Positions 52,801 to 63,878 of a DNA stretch of 64,000 nt are shown one piece after another; within the stretch, counting starts at the first letter, position 1; every line of letters begins with the position of its first letter. Made by a program: the position numbers and the translations under genes. The stretch covers positions 34,899,680 to 34,963,679 of the forward strand of contig NC_087071.1 of the NCBI RefSeq assembly GCF_963678635.1. Direction: 5' to 3'. The notes beneath the pieces were generated by a model. That model saw nothing but the letters and a program-made list of their open reading frames with translations, did no database searches and had not been told where the DNA came from. The stretch comes from Symsagittifera roscoffensis (lineage: Eukaryota; Xenacoelomorpha; Acoela; Convolutidae).

Positions 52801-54424
52801 TTATGAATGCACGATGACTTCTCCCACCAAAGGACGATCTGGTCTAACTTGCGTTGTTCTTACCCCCAAATGGGGTTGCAAATCTAAACCCAGTAAACAA
52901 CGTGTACGATTTTCTGAAATAAGGAATTTTGCAGACTTGATATGCCATCCCAAAGATGATACATCCATAATTAACGTACCCATCAATTCAATTTTCTTCC
53001 TATTATAGTCAACATATACTGTATCGATTGGACTTTCTTGAACCGTGAAGATCTTGGCTGAAGGAACAGTTTTCAGTATATAGTCTGCTGTCTTCTTATT
53101 CACGAAAGAAGCTGGGCTCCCAGTATCCACTGTTGCTTTGAAAAACGTCTTGCCACAATGTAGTGTTATCTGGATGGAACGTAACTTGCCCGTGGCGGCA
53201 TTGACCACCTCCAACTTTTTCACTGACCAAATTGGAAGACTTGGTTTCCCTGCTGCTACAGATAAAACAGCGAATTCCGACTCACTATCGGACGTGATGA
53301 AATTGCAATTTTCTTCCACTGTCTCATCTGACTCAGCTTCTACGTTCGTTACGTTCTTAGAATTGCAGCACTTGGCAAAGTGGCCTTTTTTGTTACAGTT
53401 CCTGCAAGTTACATTTCTGGCTGGACAACTCTGCTCGTGGTTTGCTGAAAACCTGTTACCACAGAATTAACACGACTTCGATTTCTCGTTGAACCCCTTT
53501 TGCTTACTATTCTGTGCCCGACTAATCCTGTCAGAAAGTTTCTTACCCTGGACAGAGAAGGTAGATTCCTGTTTTATCCGGGAATTCTGACCCAAGATGG
53601 CACCTGCCTGGGAGGAATTGCCCGTCGACGACGAACTCCCAAGTTGCCTTTGCAAATCGGTGGCCGTTTGTGCTCCTTTTTCTTGAAGTAACGCTGATTT
53701 CAGAGAATCCTCCGGAGTAGCACCTGGATGAATACACAATTCTCTCTGAATATCCTTATATCTCATTTTGGCAATGAAGATATCTCTTACGACTTCTTTT
53801 TCTTGATCAATTGTCCACCCACACAGGGCGGCTTGTCCCGTCAAACGCAAATAAAACGCTTCCAAACTTTCTCGGTCTGAATGTACCGCGTTGTATATTT
53901 GCATACGTTCGATGATGAAATTTTTCTCCTTTCTGAACAAGAGAACACAGAATTCGTGGAAATCCTGAAATGATAATGCGCTCAGATCCGCATGTGGATA
54001 ACTTTGGAGGAATCTTTTCCTCCCTTCTGAGCCGAGCGAAAAAAAAAACGAGATTTAACACGTATTTCAACCTCGTAATAATACACTCCTGGTGCAACTC
54101 TGGGACCTTTCGCCCGGCGCTCTTCATTCATTTCCGTGACTCTTCGGACCGCCGCGTCATTTCGTGCAATACAATTTGCTATTGCTGCAGCATCTTCATC
54201 CACCCCACGACTTCTGGTTTTGGAGCAGGATCGTCGTGTACGACACCCGGAGGTTTTAATAATTCGCGTGGATCACATCTCTCTCTCAGAGTGATTGCCA
54301 AATTGAATTGACCTATCCACGAATCCCAGCTACAGGGTGGGTCCGCAGTTGGTTTATGCCAAAATACGGATACGCCCAACAGGTCAGTTTGATCCTCTGA
54401 GGTCGAAACTGCTGGCTGCGCCAT
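52801..54424 (-). pseudogene. gag: Gag-protease of copy C, broken
   Basis: Start MAQPAVSTSEDQ at 54424. Lesions: one-base loss at about 54204 (caccccacg), one-base loss in the poly-A at about 54043, and a stop codon inside the first zinc knuckle (TGT TAA, about 53467). The protease VDTGSPASFV and second knuckle remain. The same protease/RT junction deletion as copy B. Confidence 0.8.
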
Positions 54425-54708
54425 GTGGAATGATAAAAGACAGTTGTAAAACAAGAATCAATTCTCCTTGTTTATGTTTATAGTAATGTAAATAATATAG
54501 ATAGTTTAGTATTTAGATTATGTCATGACAATGAAATAAAAACAACTCAAATCTTTCATAAGTTGCAGAAGAATGAATGAGAACACATGTGTTAAAATTA
54601 GAACGGATTGGCAGGTCGGTCACGACCTTGATAGACAAAGGCGAGTTTAGCACAGATAGCTAGCACAATAGTAATAACATAATGATCTCTAAACTACGCC
54701 GTACCACA
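54424..54708 (-). repeat. 5' LTR of copy C with adjacent PBS
   Basis: 285 bp; PBS and Gag start as in the other copies. Confidence 0.9.
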
Positions 54709-54713
54709 ATAGC

Positions 54714-57660
54714 TTCAAATCGTCATTGAATTATAAATCATTGAATCAAATCTTGCGCGATTTTTGAGCGGTTTTTTTAGATAAACCGCTCAAAACCGTT
54801 CAAATCTTGCGCGGTTTTTGAGCGTTTTTTTTTAGATAAACCGTTTAAAAACCGCTCAAACCGCTCATTTTGAAGCATGATTTTGAGCGTAATTGTCTGA
54901 AAAAAACGGCTCAAACCGCTCAAATCTTGCTTCAAATTAGGTAAAAAGTCTCGACTCGTGTACTGATTTAACTTAGGTAAAAAAGTTTTCGTTTTGAAAC
55001 AGGTTTAGAACTACATGTCCTGAGGATATATCTACCAAAACAAGTTTAGATTGGACTAGAACATTCAGTTTGCAGTACCCATCAACTGAGCTCTTCACGG
55101 AGAACACCGTTTAAACTTCAGACGCATAGCAACGAAATTTATTTATGATCGGTACTACGTATACTTACTTTTAGTCTTCTTGTTTTACTACTTGATTTGT
55201 TATGTTTTTTTTAAACATTTTGTTTTCGATTTAAAAAACGTTAATAATGCACATTGATCAGCCAAGTTATTCCGCAACATTGCGCTGTCGTTAACAAAAC
55301 GAAGAGAAAAATAACCAATCGGTGTGAGTAAAAACTCCAAACAAGAACTTATTGTGATTAAGCGGTAGTTCGGTTGACTTCAAATCCATTTTTATCCAAA
55401 TATCAAAACTGAAAATAAAAGAAGGTCAAGAAAGTAAATTTAGGATAACAGAATCTGAATAACAGAATGCTAAGTTTTAAAAAAATTTTCATTCCTTATT
55501 TATTTAGTTCAATCATCATCTAACAGGTGTGTGAAACTTGCGTGGATTTAATAACAACCCCCACCTTTTTTTCCATGACGCAAATTTTCAATCAGAGCCT
55601 AAAACCATGCACACCAAAACTATATTTTTTTTGTTAAGTAGCAAACAACTACAGAAAGCACTCAACAATAACTGCGTGTAGTAAGGAAACAAGAACTCAT
55701 TAAAAAGATCGAACAGGAATGCGAACTGCAGCGATCAATTCAACATTGTAAAAGCTCCCCGATATTTTTGAAGGGCATATCCATCAATAAATCTGCGCAC
55801 GAACGACCATTTTTTTGAAAGAATAATATCTCTTCAATGGTAGGCATGTTATGTTTTTTAACTTCAAATTTATAACGTCTTTTTTTCATTTTTCCTGATT
55901 ATAGTTGTTTCATGATGCACATTTTAATTGTTTTGACCCAAAAAATATCAGCACACTGCTTTACTTTCATGATTTGTATAGAAGACTTATATTTCACCTA
56001 TCGCGGGATTCTTTCAACTAATACGAAGGGATCTCTATAAAACTTTTGTTTCGTGGTAAAACTTTGTGTTAAGGTGAACCAAAGAGTGACAAGACGTCTC
56101 ACTTTTAAAATTTTTTGACAGAAAAAAGGATTATAGTTCATTATAAAAGATAACATATGATTATGAGAGATTGTAAGAGATTTCAAGAGACTATAAGAGA
56201 TTTTTGAGCGGTTTTCTTAGATAAACCGCTCAAAACCGTTCAAATCTTGCGCGGTTTTTGAGCGTTTTTTTTTAGATAAACCGTTTAAAAACCGCTCAAA
56301 CCGCTCATTTTGAAGCATGATTTTGAGCGTAATTGTCTAAAAAAACTGCTCAAACCGCTCAAATCTTGCTTCAAATTAGGTGAAAAATCTCGACTCGTGT
56401 ACTGATTTAACTTAGGTAAAAAAGTTTTCGTTTTGAAACAGGTTTAGAACTACATGTCCTGAGGATATATCTATCAAAACAAGTTTAGATTGGACTAGAA
56501 CATTCAGTTTGCAGTACCCATCAACTGAGCTCTTCACGGAGAACACCGTTTAAACTTCAGACGCATAGCAACGAAATTTATTTATGATCGGTACTACGTA
56601 TACTTACTTTTAGTCTTCTTGTTTTACTACTTGATTTGTTATGTTTTTTTTTAATATTTTGTTTTCGATTTAAAAAACGTTAATAATGCACATTGATCAG
56701 CCAAGTTATTCCGCAACATTGGGCTGTCGTTAACAAAACGAAGAGAAAAATAACCAATCGGTGTGAGTAAAAACTCCAAACAAGAATTTATTGTGATTAA
56801 GCGGTAGTTCGGTTGACTTCAAATCCATTTTTATCCAAATATCAAAACTGAAAATAAAAGAAGGTCAAGAAAGTAAATTTAGGATAACAGAATCTGAATA
56901 ACAGAATGCTAAGTTTTAAAAAAATTTTCATTCCTTATTTATTTAGTTCAATCATCATCTAACAGGTGTGTGAAACTTGCGTGGATTTAATAACAACCCC
57001 CACCTTTTTTCCATGACGCAAATTTTCAATCAGAGCCTAAAACCATGCACACCAATATTATATTTTTTTTGTTAAGCAGCAAACAACTACAGAAAGCACT
57101 CAACAATAACTGCGCGTAGTAAGGAAACAAGAACTCATTAAAAAGATCGAACAGGAATGCGAACTGCAGCGATCAATTCAACATTGTAAAAGCTCCCCGA
57201 TATTTTGAAGGGCATATCCATCAAGAAATCTGCTCACGAACGACCATATTTTTTGAAAGAATAATATCTCTTCAATGGTAGGCATGTTATGTTTTTCTAA
57301 CTTCAAATTTATAACGTCTTTTTTTCATTTTTCCTGATTATAGTTGTTTCATGATGCACATTTTAATTGTTTTGACCCAAAAAATATCAGCACACTGCTT
57401 TACTTTCATGATTTGTATAGAAGACTTATATTTCACCTATCGCGGGATTCTTTCAACTAATACGAAGGGATCTCTATAAAACTTTTGTTTCGTGGTAAAA
57501 CTTTGTGTTAAGGTGAACCATTGAGTGACAAGACGTCTCACTTTTAAAATTTTTTGACAGAAAAAAGGATTATAGTTCATTATAAAAGATAACATATGAT
57601 TATGAGAGATTGTAAGAGATTTCAAGAGACTATAAGAGATTATAAGAGATTTTCGGAAAG
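54714..57660. repeat. Tandem duplication of a 1.44-kb MATH-downstream unit
   Basis: 54765-56203 and 56204-57640 are near-identical direct repeats (offset about 1440 bp). Each begins with hairpin-forming aaccgctcaaaaccg / gcggtttttgagcg motifs and continues with sequence related to 8605-8830 and 16080-16740. Minus-strand open frames of about 62 codons at 55998 and 57437 recur but show no domain. No gene supported apart from the KIEQECELQ relics. Confidence 0.85.
55690..55814 (+). other. Coding-like relic KKIEQECELQRSIQ, copy 2
   Basis: Frame RKQELIKKIEQECELQRSIQ, then HCKSSPIFLKGISI and KSAHERP before a stop. Repeated at about 57130-57255 and, with an internal stop, at about 59690-59790 and 59840-59955. 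Compare 16613-16741. Confidence 0.3.
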
Positions 57661-58715
57661 TCTATAATAAATTATAATTGATTAGAAATTATTATATTGT
57701 CACGAAAAAGTTTTATCATTTGAATGGATTATAAATGGCTTAAGCATCTAAATGTGGCACATATAATTCATTATAATTTTGATAAAATAGAATTATGATT
57801 ATAATATAATCGGTTACATTCTCTTTTTACTGAACGCGGGTATACTTTCAAAGACGATAGCTCTGTGGGTTATGCCTGTTTGCCTTTTTAGAGCATGTAT
57901 TGTTTTTCAGATGAACATTAAAGATAATTTTTCTGATACGAATTACAAACTGTTTGAGTTCTACGACTTACTGGAGGGAGGATGCAGAAGAATTTTAAAT
58001 TGTTGCTTACTATAGCTGTGAGAAAATCGAGTAGTTTTTCTCGCAGTTATTCTTCATATTCAAGTTTTTTTTTGTAAAACTTTGAAACGCTCACTTTCTA
58101 AAAATAGCAATCAAAATATCTGGGAAAGAAACAAAGACACATGTAGCCAAAACGTAGGTACATTTACAATACCTCTGTTTTAATCGTCAAAAATTTACCA
58201 GTATGTTTTCAGTTTTCCAGTTTTTTTACTTCAGACTTTGCATGTTCCTTAACGTTTTACGAACCAAATAACCAGGTCATCCGCAGAAGTAATGGTGGGG
58301 GCCATTATGGCCATTAATAATGGAGGGAAAGGGCAAAAAGAATGCTCATCATGTATGGAACTGCCTTCGAAAATGGCTTAATTTAGGGATGACGTATTCC
58401 CATCATGTAAAACAAATAGTGAGCGGTGGAATCCCTTATACGCGAAGGACCAAATGCGCGAAACTAAAAATCACACTTAGATTGCTTCGAAAAGCATGAC
58501 TCCACATCACCTTGAGGCTACTCTTTTCTTAAGAGTCAATAAAGATCTTTGGAATGCTAAAGTCGTTTCAAAAAAATTTTAAAATTGAATAATTTGTTTT
58601 GAGTTTTCGTTCAAAATTATGCAAAAATTGCGTTTTTCGGCGCGCGCTCCCCCTCAAAATTAGTATATATTAGTGCCGGAAAATTTTAGTGCCGGAAAAT
58701 ATATATACGGATATA
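57660..58715. repeat. Duplicated non-coding segment, first copy
   Basis: Collinear with 60360-61460 (gtctataataaattataattg... to the MITE-like gcgcgcgctcc). AT-rich; no gene. The end (about 58630-58700) is a reverse-oriented fragment of the hAT-type MITE family. Confidence 0.7.
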
Positions 58716-58915
58716 CAGGGACGGATTTTAGGGGTAAGGCTGTGGTGGGCGAAAAATTTTTGGGCACGCGAAATTTTCCTAAACAGTTCCGATAAACTGC
58801 TTTTTGTCCTGTTTTTAAAATTTTTCGTGCGGCGCAGACATTTTGGCCAAAACAGCGTCTTTTTCGTGATTTAGGAGAACTCCGAAAATCAATTTTGTCG
58901 ACCTAAAAAAAGGTA
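58716..58915. mobile_element. Truncated hAT-type MITE fragment
   Basis: Starts cagggacggattttagg and shares ggcgcagacattttggccaaaacag and gtcgacctaaaaaa with the complete copies; the right terminus is missing. It lies back-to-back with an inverted fragment of the same family at 58630-58700. Confidence 0.6.
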
Positions 58916-58975
58916 TTCAATTTACATGTTGAAAAGGACTTTTTAGCCAGAATTCAAATGTATATAGAATGTATA

Positions 58976-61462
58976 TAGCTTCAAATCGTCATTGAATGAC
59001 TGATTTAACTTAGGTAAAAAATCGTTTGGAAACAGGTTTAGAACTACATGTCCTCAGGATTTAACTACCAAAACTAATTTAGATTGGACTAGAACATTCA
59101 GTTTGCAGTACCCATCAACTGAGCTCTTCACGGAGAACACCGTTTAAATTTCAGACGCATAGCAACGAAATTTATTTATGATCGGTACTACATATACTTA
59201 ATTTAAGTCTTCTTGTTTTACTACTTGATTTGTTATGTTTTGTTTTCATATTTTGTTTTCGTCGATTTTAACAACGTTAATAATACACATTGATCAGCCA
59301 AAATATTCTGCAACATTGCGCAGTCGTTAACAAAACGAAGTGAAAAATAACCATTCGGTGTGAGTAAGAATTCTAAACAAGAATTTTCGTCCGGTTTACT
59401 TCAAATCCATTCTAATCCAAATATCAAAACTGAAAATAAAAGAAGGTCAAAAAAGTAAAATTAGGATAACAGAATCTGAATAACAGAATGCTAAGTTTTA
59501 AAACTTTTTTTTTCATTCTTTATTTACTTTGTTCAATCATCATTTAACAGGTGTGTGAATCTTGCGTGGATTTAATAACAACCCCCACTTTTTTCCATGA
59601 CGCAAATTTTTTCATTCAGAGCTTAAAACCATGCGCACCAATAAAATATTTTAAGCACTCAACAATAACTGAGCGTAGTAACGAAACAAGATCTCATTAA
59701 AAAGATCGAACAGGACTGCGAACTGCAGCGATCAATTCAACATTGAAAAAACTCCCCGATATTTTCGAAGGGCATATCCATCGAGAACTATAATAAAATA
59801 ATATTAAGCACTCAACAATAACTGAGCGTAGTAACGAAACAAGATCTCATTAAAAAGATCGAACAGGACTGCGAACTGCAGCGATCAATTCAACATTGAA
59901 AAAGCTCCCCGATATTTTCGAAGGGCATATCCATCGAGAACTCTGCGCACGAACGACCAATTTTTTATCGAAAGAAAATTATCTCTTCAATGGTAGGCAT
60001 GTCGTGATTTTTAACTTCAAATTTATAACGTCTTTTTTTCATTTTTTCCTGATTATAGTTGTTTCATGATGCACATTTTAATTGTTTTGACCCAAAAATA
60101 TCAGCACACTGCTTTACTTTCATAATTTATATAGAAGACTTTTATTTCACTGATCTCGCGATTCTTTCAACTAAGACGAAGGGATCTCTATAAAATTTTT
60201 GTTTCGTGGTAAAACTTTGTGTTAAGGTGAACTAAAGAGTGACAAGACGTCTCACTTTTAAAATTTTTTGACAGAAAAAAGGATTATAGTTCATTATAAA
60301 AGATAACATATGATTATGAGAGATTGTAAGAGATTTCAAGAGACTATAAGAGATTATAAGAGATTTTCGGAAAGTCTATAATAAATTATAATTGATTAGA
60401 AATTATTATATTGTCACGAAAAAGTTTTATCATTTGAATGGATTATAAATGGCTTAAGCATCTAAATGTGGCACTTATAATTCAATATAATTTTGATAAA
60501 ATAGAATTATGATTAAAATATAATCGGTTATGTTCTCTTTTTACTGAGCGCGGGTATACTTTCAAAGACGATAGCTCTGTGGAATATGCCTGTATGCCTT
60601 TTTAGAGCATGGTTCGTTTTTCAGATAAACAGTAAAGATAATTTTTCTGATACGATTTACAAATTGTTTGAGTACTACGACTTACTGGAGGATGCAGAAG
60701 AATTTTAGGTTGTTGCTTACAATAGCTGGGAGAAAATCGAGTAATTTTTCTCGCAGTTATTCTTCATATTTGTTCGATTTACGCCTGCTTATCTAGAATT
60801 CAAGTTTTTTTTGTAAAACTTTGAAACGCTCACTTTCTATAAATAGTAATCAAAATATCTGGGAAAGAAACAAAGACACATGTAGCCAAAACTTAGGTAC
60901 ATTTACAAAACCTCTGTTTTAATCGTCAAAAATTTACCAGTTTGTTTTCAGTTTTCCAGTTTTTTTATTTCAGACTTTGCATGTTCCTTAACGTGTTGTC
61001 CAAATAAGGAATAACAAATACGTTTTACAAACAAAATAACCAGGACTTCCGCAGAAATAATGGTAGGGGCCATTAAGCCATTAATAATGGAGGGAAAGGG
61101 CAAAAAGTATGGCCATCATGTATGGAACTGCCTTCGAATATGGCCATAATTTAGGGATGAGGTAACCCATTCTGTAAAACAAATAGTGAGCGGTGGAATC
61201 CCTTAAACGCGAATGACCGAATGCGCGAAAACAAAAATCACACTTGGATTGCTTCGAAAAGCATGACATCACTTCACCTTGAGGCTACTTTTTTCTTGAA
61301 AGTCAATAAAGAGCTTTGGAATGCTAAACTTGTTTCAAAAATATTTTAAAATTGAATAATTTGTTTGGATTTTTTGTTCAAAATTATGGAAAAATCGCGT
61401 TTTTTGGCGCGCGCTCCACCTCAAAATTAGTATATATTGGTGCCAGAAAATTTTAGGGTCGG
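58976..61462. repeat. Second copy of the MATH-downstream / spacer duplication
   Basis: Starts tagcttcaaatcgtcattgaa, the uninterrupted form of the copy C insertion site, then follows 54960-58700 with one instead of two 1.44-kb units. It contains its own local tandem duplication at about 59647-59945 (aagcactcaacaataactgagcg...). It ends with a reverse MITE fragment at 61395-61462. Confidence 0.75.
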
Positions 61463-62119
61463 TTTGCGAAAAGTATTTTTCTTAATGGTACCAAAAGTTG
61501 CAGATAGAATTTTTTACCTTTAAGCTAAGTACATCAGTATGATTCTATGATGAAAAGTTCCGCCGCAAACGATAAGTTAGAAAGTCAAAAATGATAGAAT
61601 AAAATATTCCAAGCTTTTTCTGTCCTTTTCTCACAAGTTTTCCTGTCCTACTCTTCGAAAGTAGTAAGAATACCGGTGTCCCACTCTTTAACCCTACGAT
61701 ATTTAACCCCCTATGCCTACACCCCCTATATTATAACCCCGTAACATGATAACCCCACAACAATTTAACCCCTATTTAATGACAAAAATTTGTTTCAAAT
61801 TAAGTCATTTTTATAAGTACAGCAGTATTCCAATGAAGTTTCCTAATTGAGACCTGAAAAACTAGTCTTAATTCACTTGGTGCCTCTAGCATCTCAAAAG
61901 TAACTGCATTTCGATAAGTTAGAGAAATCATCCCTCACTCACCCGTTTAAAACACGGTGTGTAACCTACACGGTGCTAATTGAAGTCAACACAAGACGTT
62001 TAAGAGTTTTATAAAAAGTCATACTGCCTATTTCTTTAACCATTGTTATACCACTCTATGAGATCAGATATAATGTTTGAAGCGTCATTCCATTTTACTT
62101 TATCTTCGAAAGATAAAAA

Positions 62120-62404
62120 ATGCTAGTGGTATCATGCCACGAGTATTATCTTAAACGCAAAAACAAGACAACAACAAATTGGAACTGCTCGAAGTACCAA
62201 ACCCATAAATGCCGCGCAACAGCAATTAAGGATGGAGAAAAAATTATTGAAACGAGGAGTCAACATAATCACAATATTTCCGCGGACAAACCTGATGCTC
62301 GACTAGTTTTGAAAAACATAAAGGATCGAAGCGATAGTAATACCCAACCGTCGCAGTCGCAACCGGCATTCAACCCATTACAGACGACATTGCCACTCAA
62401 CTAG
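62120..62404 (+). pseudogene. FLYWCH zinc-finger domain of a MULE transposase
   Basis: From the ATG at 62120, residues 1-50 match the FLYWCH pattern: HEYYLKRKN, NWNCSKYQTHKCRA (CxxxxxxC), and RSQHNHN (HxH). This domain is commonly fused N-terminally to Mutator-like transposases in animals. The frame then ends after LQTTLPLN, while the homologous linker continues in another frame (ALPTKKNLVRTAQRARKQRE), so there is a frameshift at about 62380. Confidence 0.7.
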
Positions 62405-62830
62405 CCCTACCAACCAAAAAAAATTTAGTTCGCACCGCACAACGAGCTCGCAAGCAACGAGAAGAAGTCTTTTACCAGTCTCCCCAGCGACCAGAAAATT
62501 CGAAATACCCAAACTTTTCAAAAATTTTATAAGATTTGACAGTGGGCAAAATGATCACGAGAGGATTATTTTATTCGGCGACCCTGAAATGCTAGGTGTG
62601 CTTCAAACATCCAATTTTTGGTTGGCTGATGGAACTTTCAAAGTCACCCCGAAAATGTTTTATCAACTTCAATCCAAACACGTTAGTCTTTCAGGAATAG
62701 CCCCCGCTTGCATATATGCGTTCCTGCCAAATAAAACAAAAAACAAATTTACCACCGTTTCTTAGAAGCCCTAAAGATAGTAGACCTGAAAAAAGTTTAC
62801 TGGATTTTGAGCAGGCTGCTATCCAAGCCA
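62405..62830 (+). pseudogene. MULE transposase catalytic region, frameshifted and truncated
   Basis: In three alternating frames: the linker ending KQREEVFYQSP; then KLFKNFIRFDSGQNDHERII and FWLADGTFKVTPKMFYQL, whose LADGTFK block carries the first catalytic Asp of MULE transposases; then CIYAFLPNKTKNKF; YHRFLEALK; and finally LDFEQAAIQAM, the DFExAA block with the second Asp. At this point (62826) unrelated repeat sequence begins and the remaining domain, including the last catalytic Glu, is missing. Confidence 0.75.
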
Positions 62831-62947
62831 TGTTTTGGTTGTGAATTGATTAAATACTAAAAACGTTAGTATAGTGCTTTCATCATACTTTCAAACACAA
62901 TCAAGTAATAATAAATTTGAAAAAATAGAACCCAATAGCGCTGAGTT
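62826..62947 (+). repeat. Direct repeat, left copy
   Basis: agccatgttttggttgtgaattg... to gcgctgagtt, repeated with about four differences at 63879-64000, 1053 bp downstream and in the same orientation. It interrupts the MULE transposase. Possibly the end of an inserted element or a local tandem duplication. Confidence 0.8.
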
Positions 62948-63020
62948 ACTTAAATTGCTTAAAATTTTGAATTTTTACTATCTTTTCTCAACCACAATTT
63001 AATTCATAAAAAAATCTTGA

Positions 63021-63089
63021 GCAAGGGATTCGATCCTTTGACCTCTAGATTTTGAGACTAACACTTTAACCACTTTACCCTGAAGCCTC
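63021..63089 (-). tRNA. tRNA-like sequence (pseudogene or SINE head), copy 1
   Basis: The minus strand has an A-box-like aaagtggttaaagtg, a 7-nt anticodon-type loop ctcaaaa (CAA would be Leu), and a B box ggatcgaatcc one base from the GGTTCGAATCC consensus. The acceptor stem does not pair convincingly, so a functional tRNA is unlikely; a tRNA-derived SINE or pseudogene fits better. Confidence 0.4.
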
Positions 63090-63132
63090 TGATTGTCTTC
63101 CAAACTGTGCCGCAAGGGATTCGATTTGTGCC

Positions 63133-63201
63133 GCAAGGGATTTGATCCTTTGACCTCTAGATTTTGAGACTAACACTTTAGCCACTTTAACATGAAGCCT
63201 C
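63133..63201 (-). tRNA. tRNA-like sequence, copy 2 (tandem)
   Basis: Same sequence 112 bp further on, with the B box changed to ggatcaaatcc and a few A-box changes. The pair, plus a short partial repeat gccgcaagggatt at about 63111, shows tandem duplication. Confidence 0.4.
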
Positions 63202-63878
63202 TGATTGTCTTCCAAACTATTGTTCCAAGTTTGGCTTCTTGATCTTTACGCCCATGTTTGAGTTTTCAAAGTGTAGATCAATTCTGTCGGCGCTAAAAGA
63301 TCAAGTTCAAGATATTCAAATGGTTTTGGACTGTTTTGTATGGGACTGTTTTTCAGAAACTTTTTTTTGATGTTTCGGACTCTTTTGTATGGGACTGTTT
63401 TGTACACGTTGTGTATATGCACCAAATTGAATCATGTCGGTCGGATTCGTTTTCAAGTTTATATTAAAGTCTAAACTATCGGCAGGGTCATTTCTGTTCA
63501 AATCTAAAACGCATTTAGCAGCGTGCATGTTAGCTCATTTTGGTTCGCAGAATTTTTCGCAATTAAAGCTTTGATGTTTACCGACGATATCATTGATGTT
63601 CCGAATTATTTTCAAGTAATTATCACTTTGATTCTGTCAATTGGTTTTAAAAGGCGTTAAATTGTAGTGGGGTTATCTAATTTCGGGGTTATATGAGAGG
63701 AGGTTAAAAAAAGGGTTTTACAAAACACGCGTGATAAGTATGGTAACCAAGAACACCATTACGGCGAGTATTAAAGCAAAGCCTTGAATGTTTCGACAGG
63801 CTTCTCAAGCGTTCTTAGACAAAAAAAGAGCTATAACCTTCAACAAAGTTTGAAATTAAAATATTAAGATAAAAATGT

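Larger units (their letters stand above)
47646..54708 (-). mobile_element. Ty3/Gypsy retrotransposon copy C
   Basis: 7063 bp, LTRs at 47646-47930 and 54424-54708, flanked by ATAGC (47641-47645, 54709-54713). The joined flanks gtgtatagc/ttcaaatcgtcattgaa match the uninterrupted sequence at about 58974-58997, so this is a genuine insertion site. ORFs are broken at several points. Confidence 0.95.
61681..63722. mobile_element. Decayed MULE-type DNA transposon with imperfect TIRs
   Basis: The left end 61730-61772 (ttataaccccgtaacatgat..., ataaccccacaacaatttaa) is matched in inverse orientation at 63653-63694 (ttaaattgtagtggggttat...). Both ends are studded with TAACCCC motifs. Between them lie a FLYWCH frame and transposase fragments. 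The element is about 2 kb, disrupted and rearranged. Target duplications could not be fixed. Confidence 0.55.

Noticed and set aside
32696-54424. Many plus-strand open frames across elements A-C (for example at 33201, 34660, 37235, 41134, 45461)
   Set aside because: Antisense shadows of gag, protease and integrase; they recur only because the elements are near-identical.
55998-57625. Repeated 62-codon minus-strand frames
   Set aside because: No ATG-supported gene structure or domain, and the third copy (about 60150) has diverged; conservation follows the tandem duplication.
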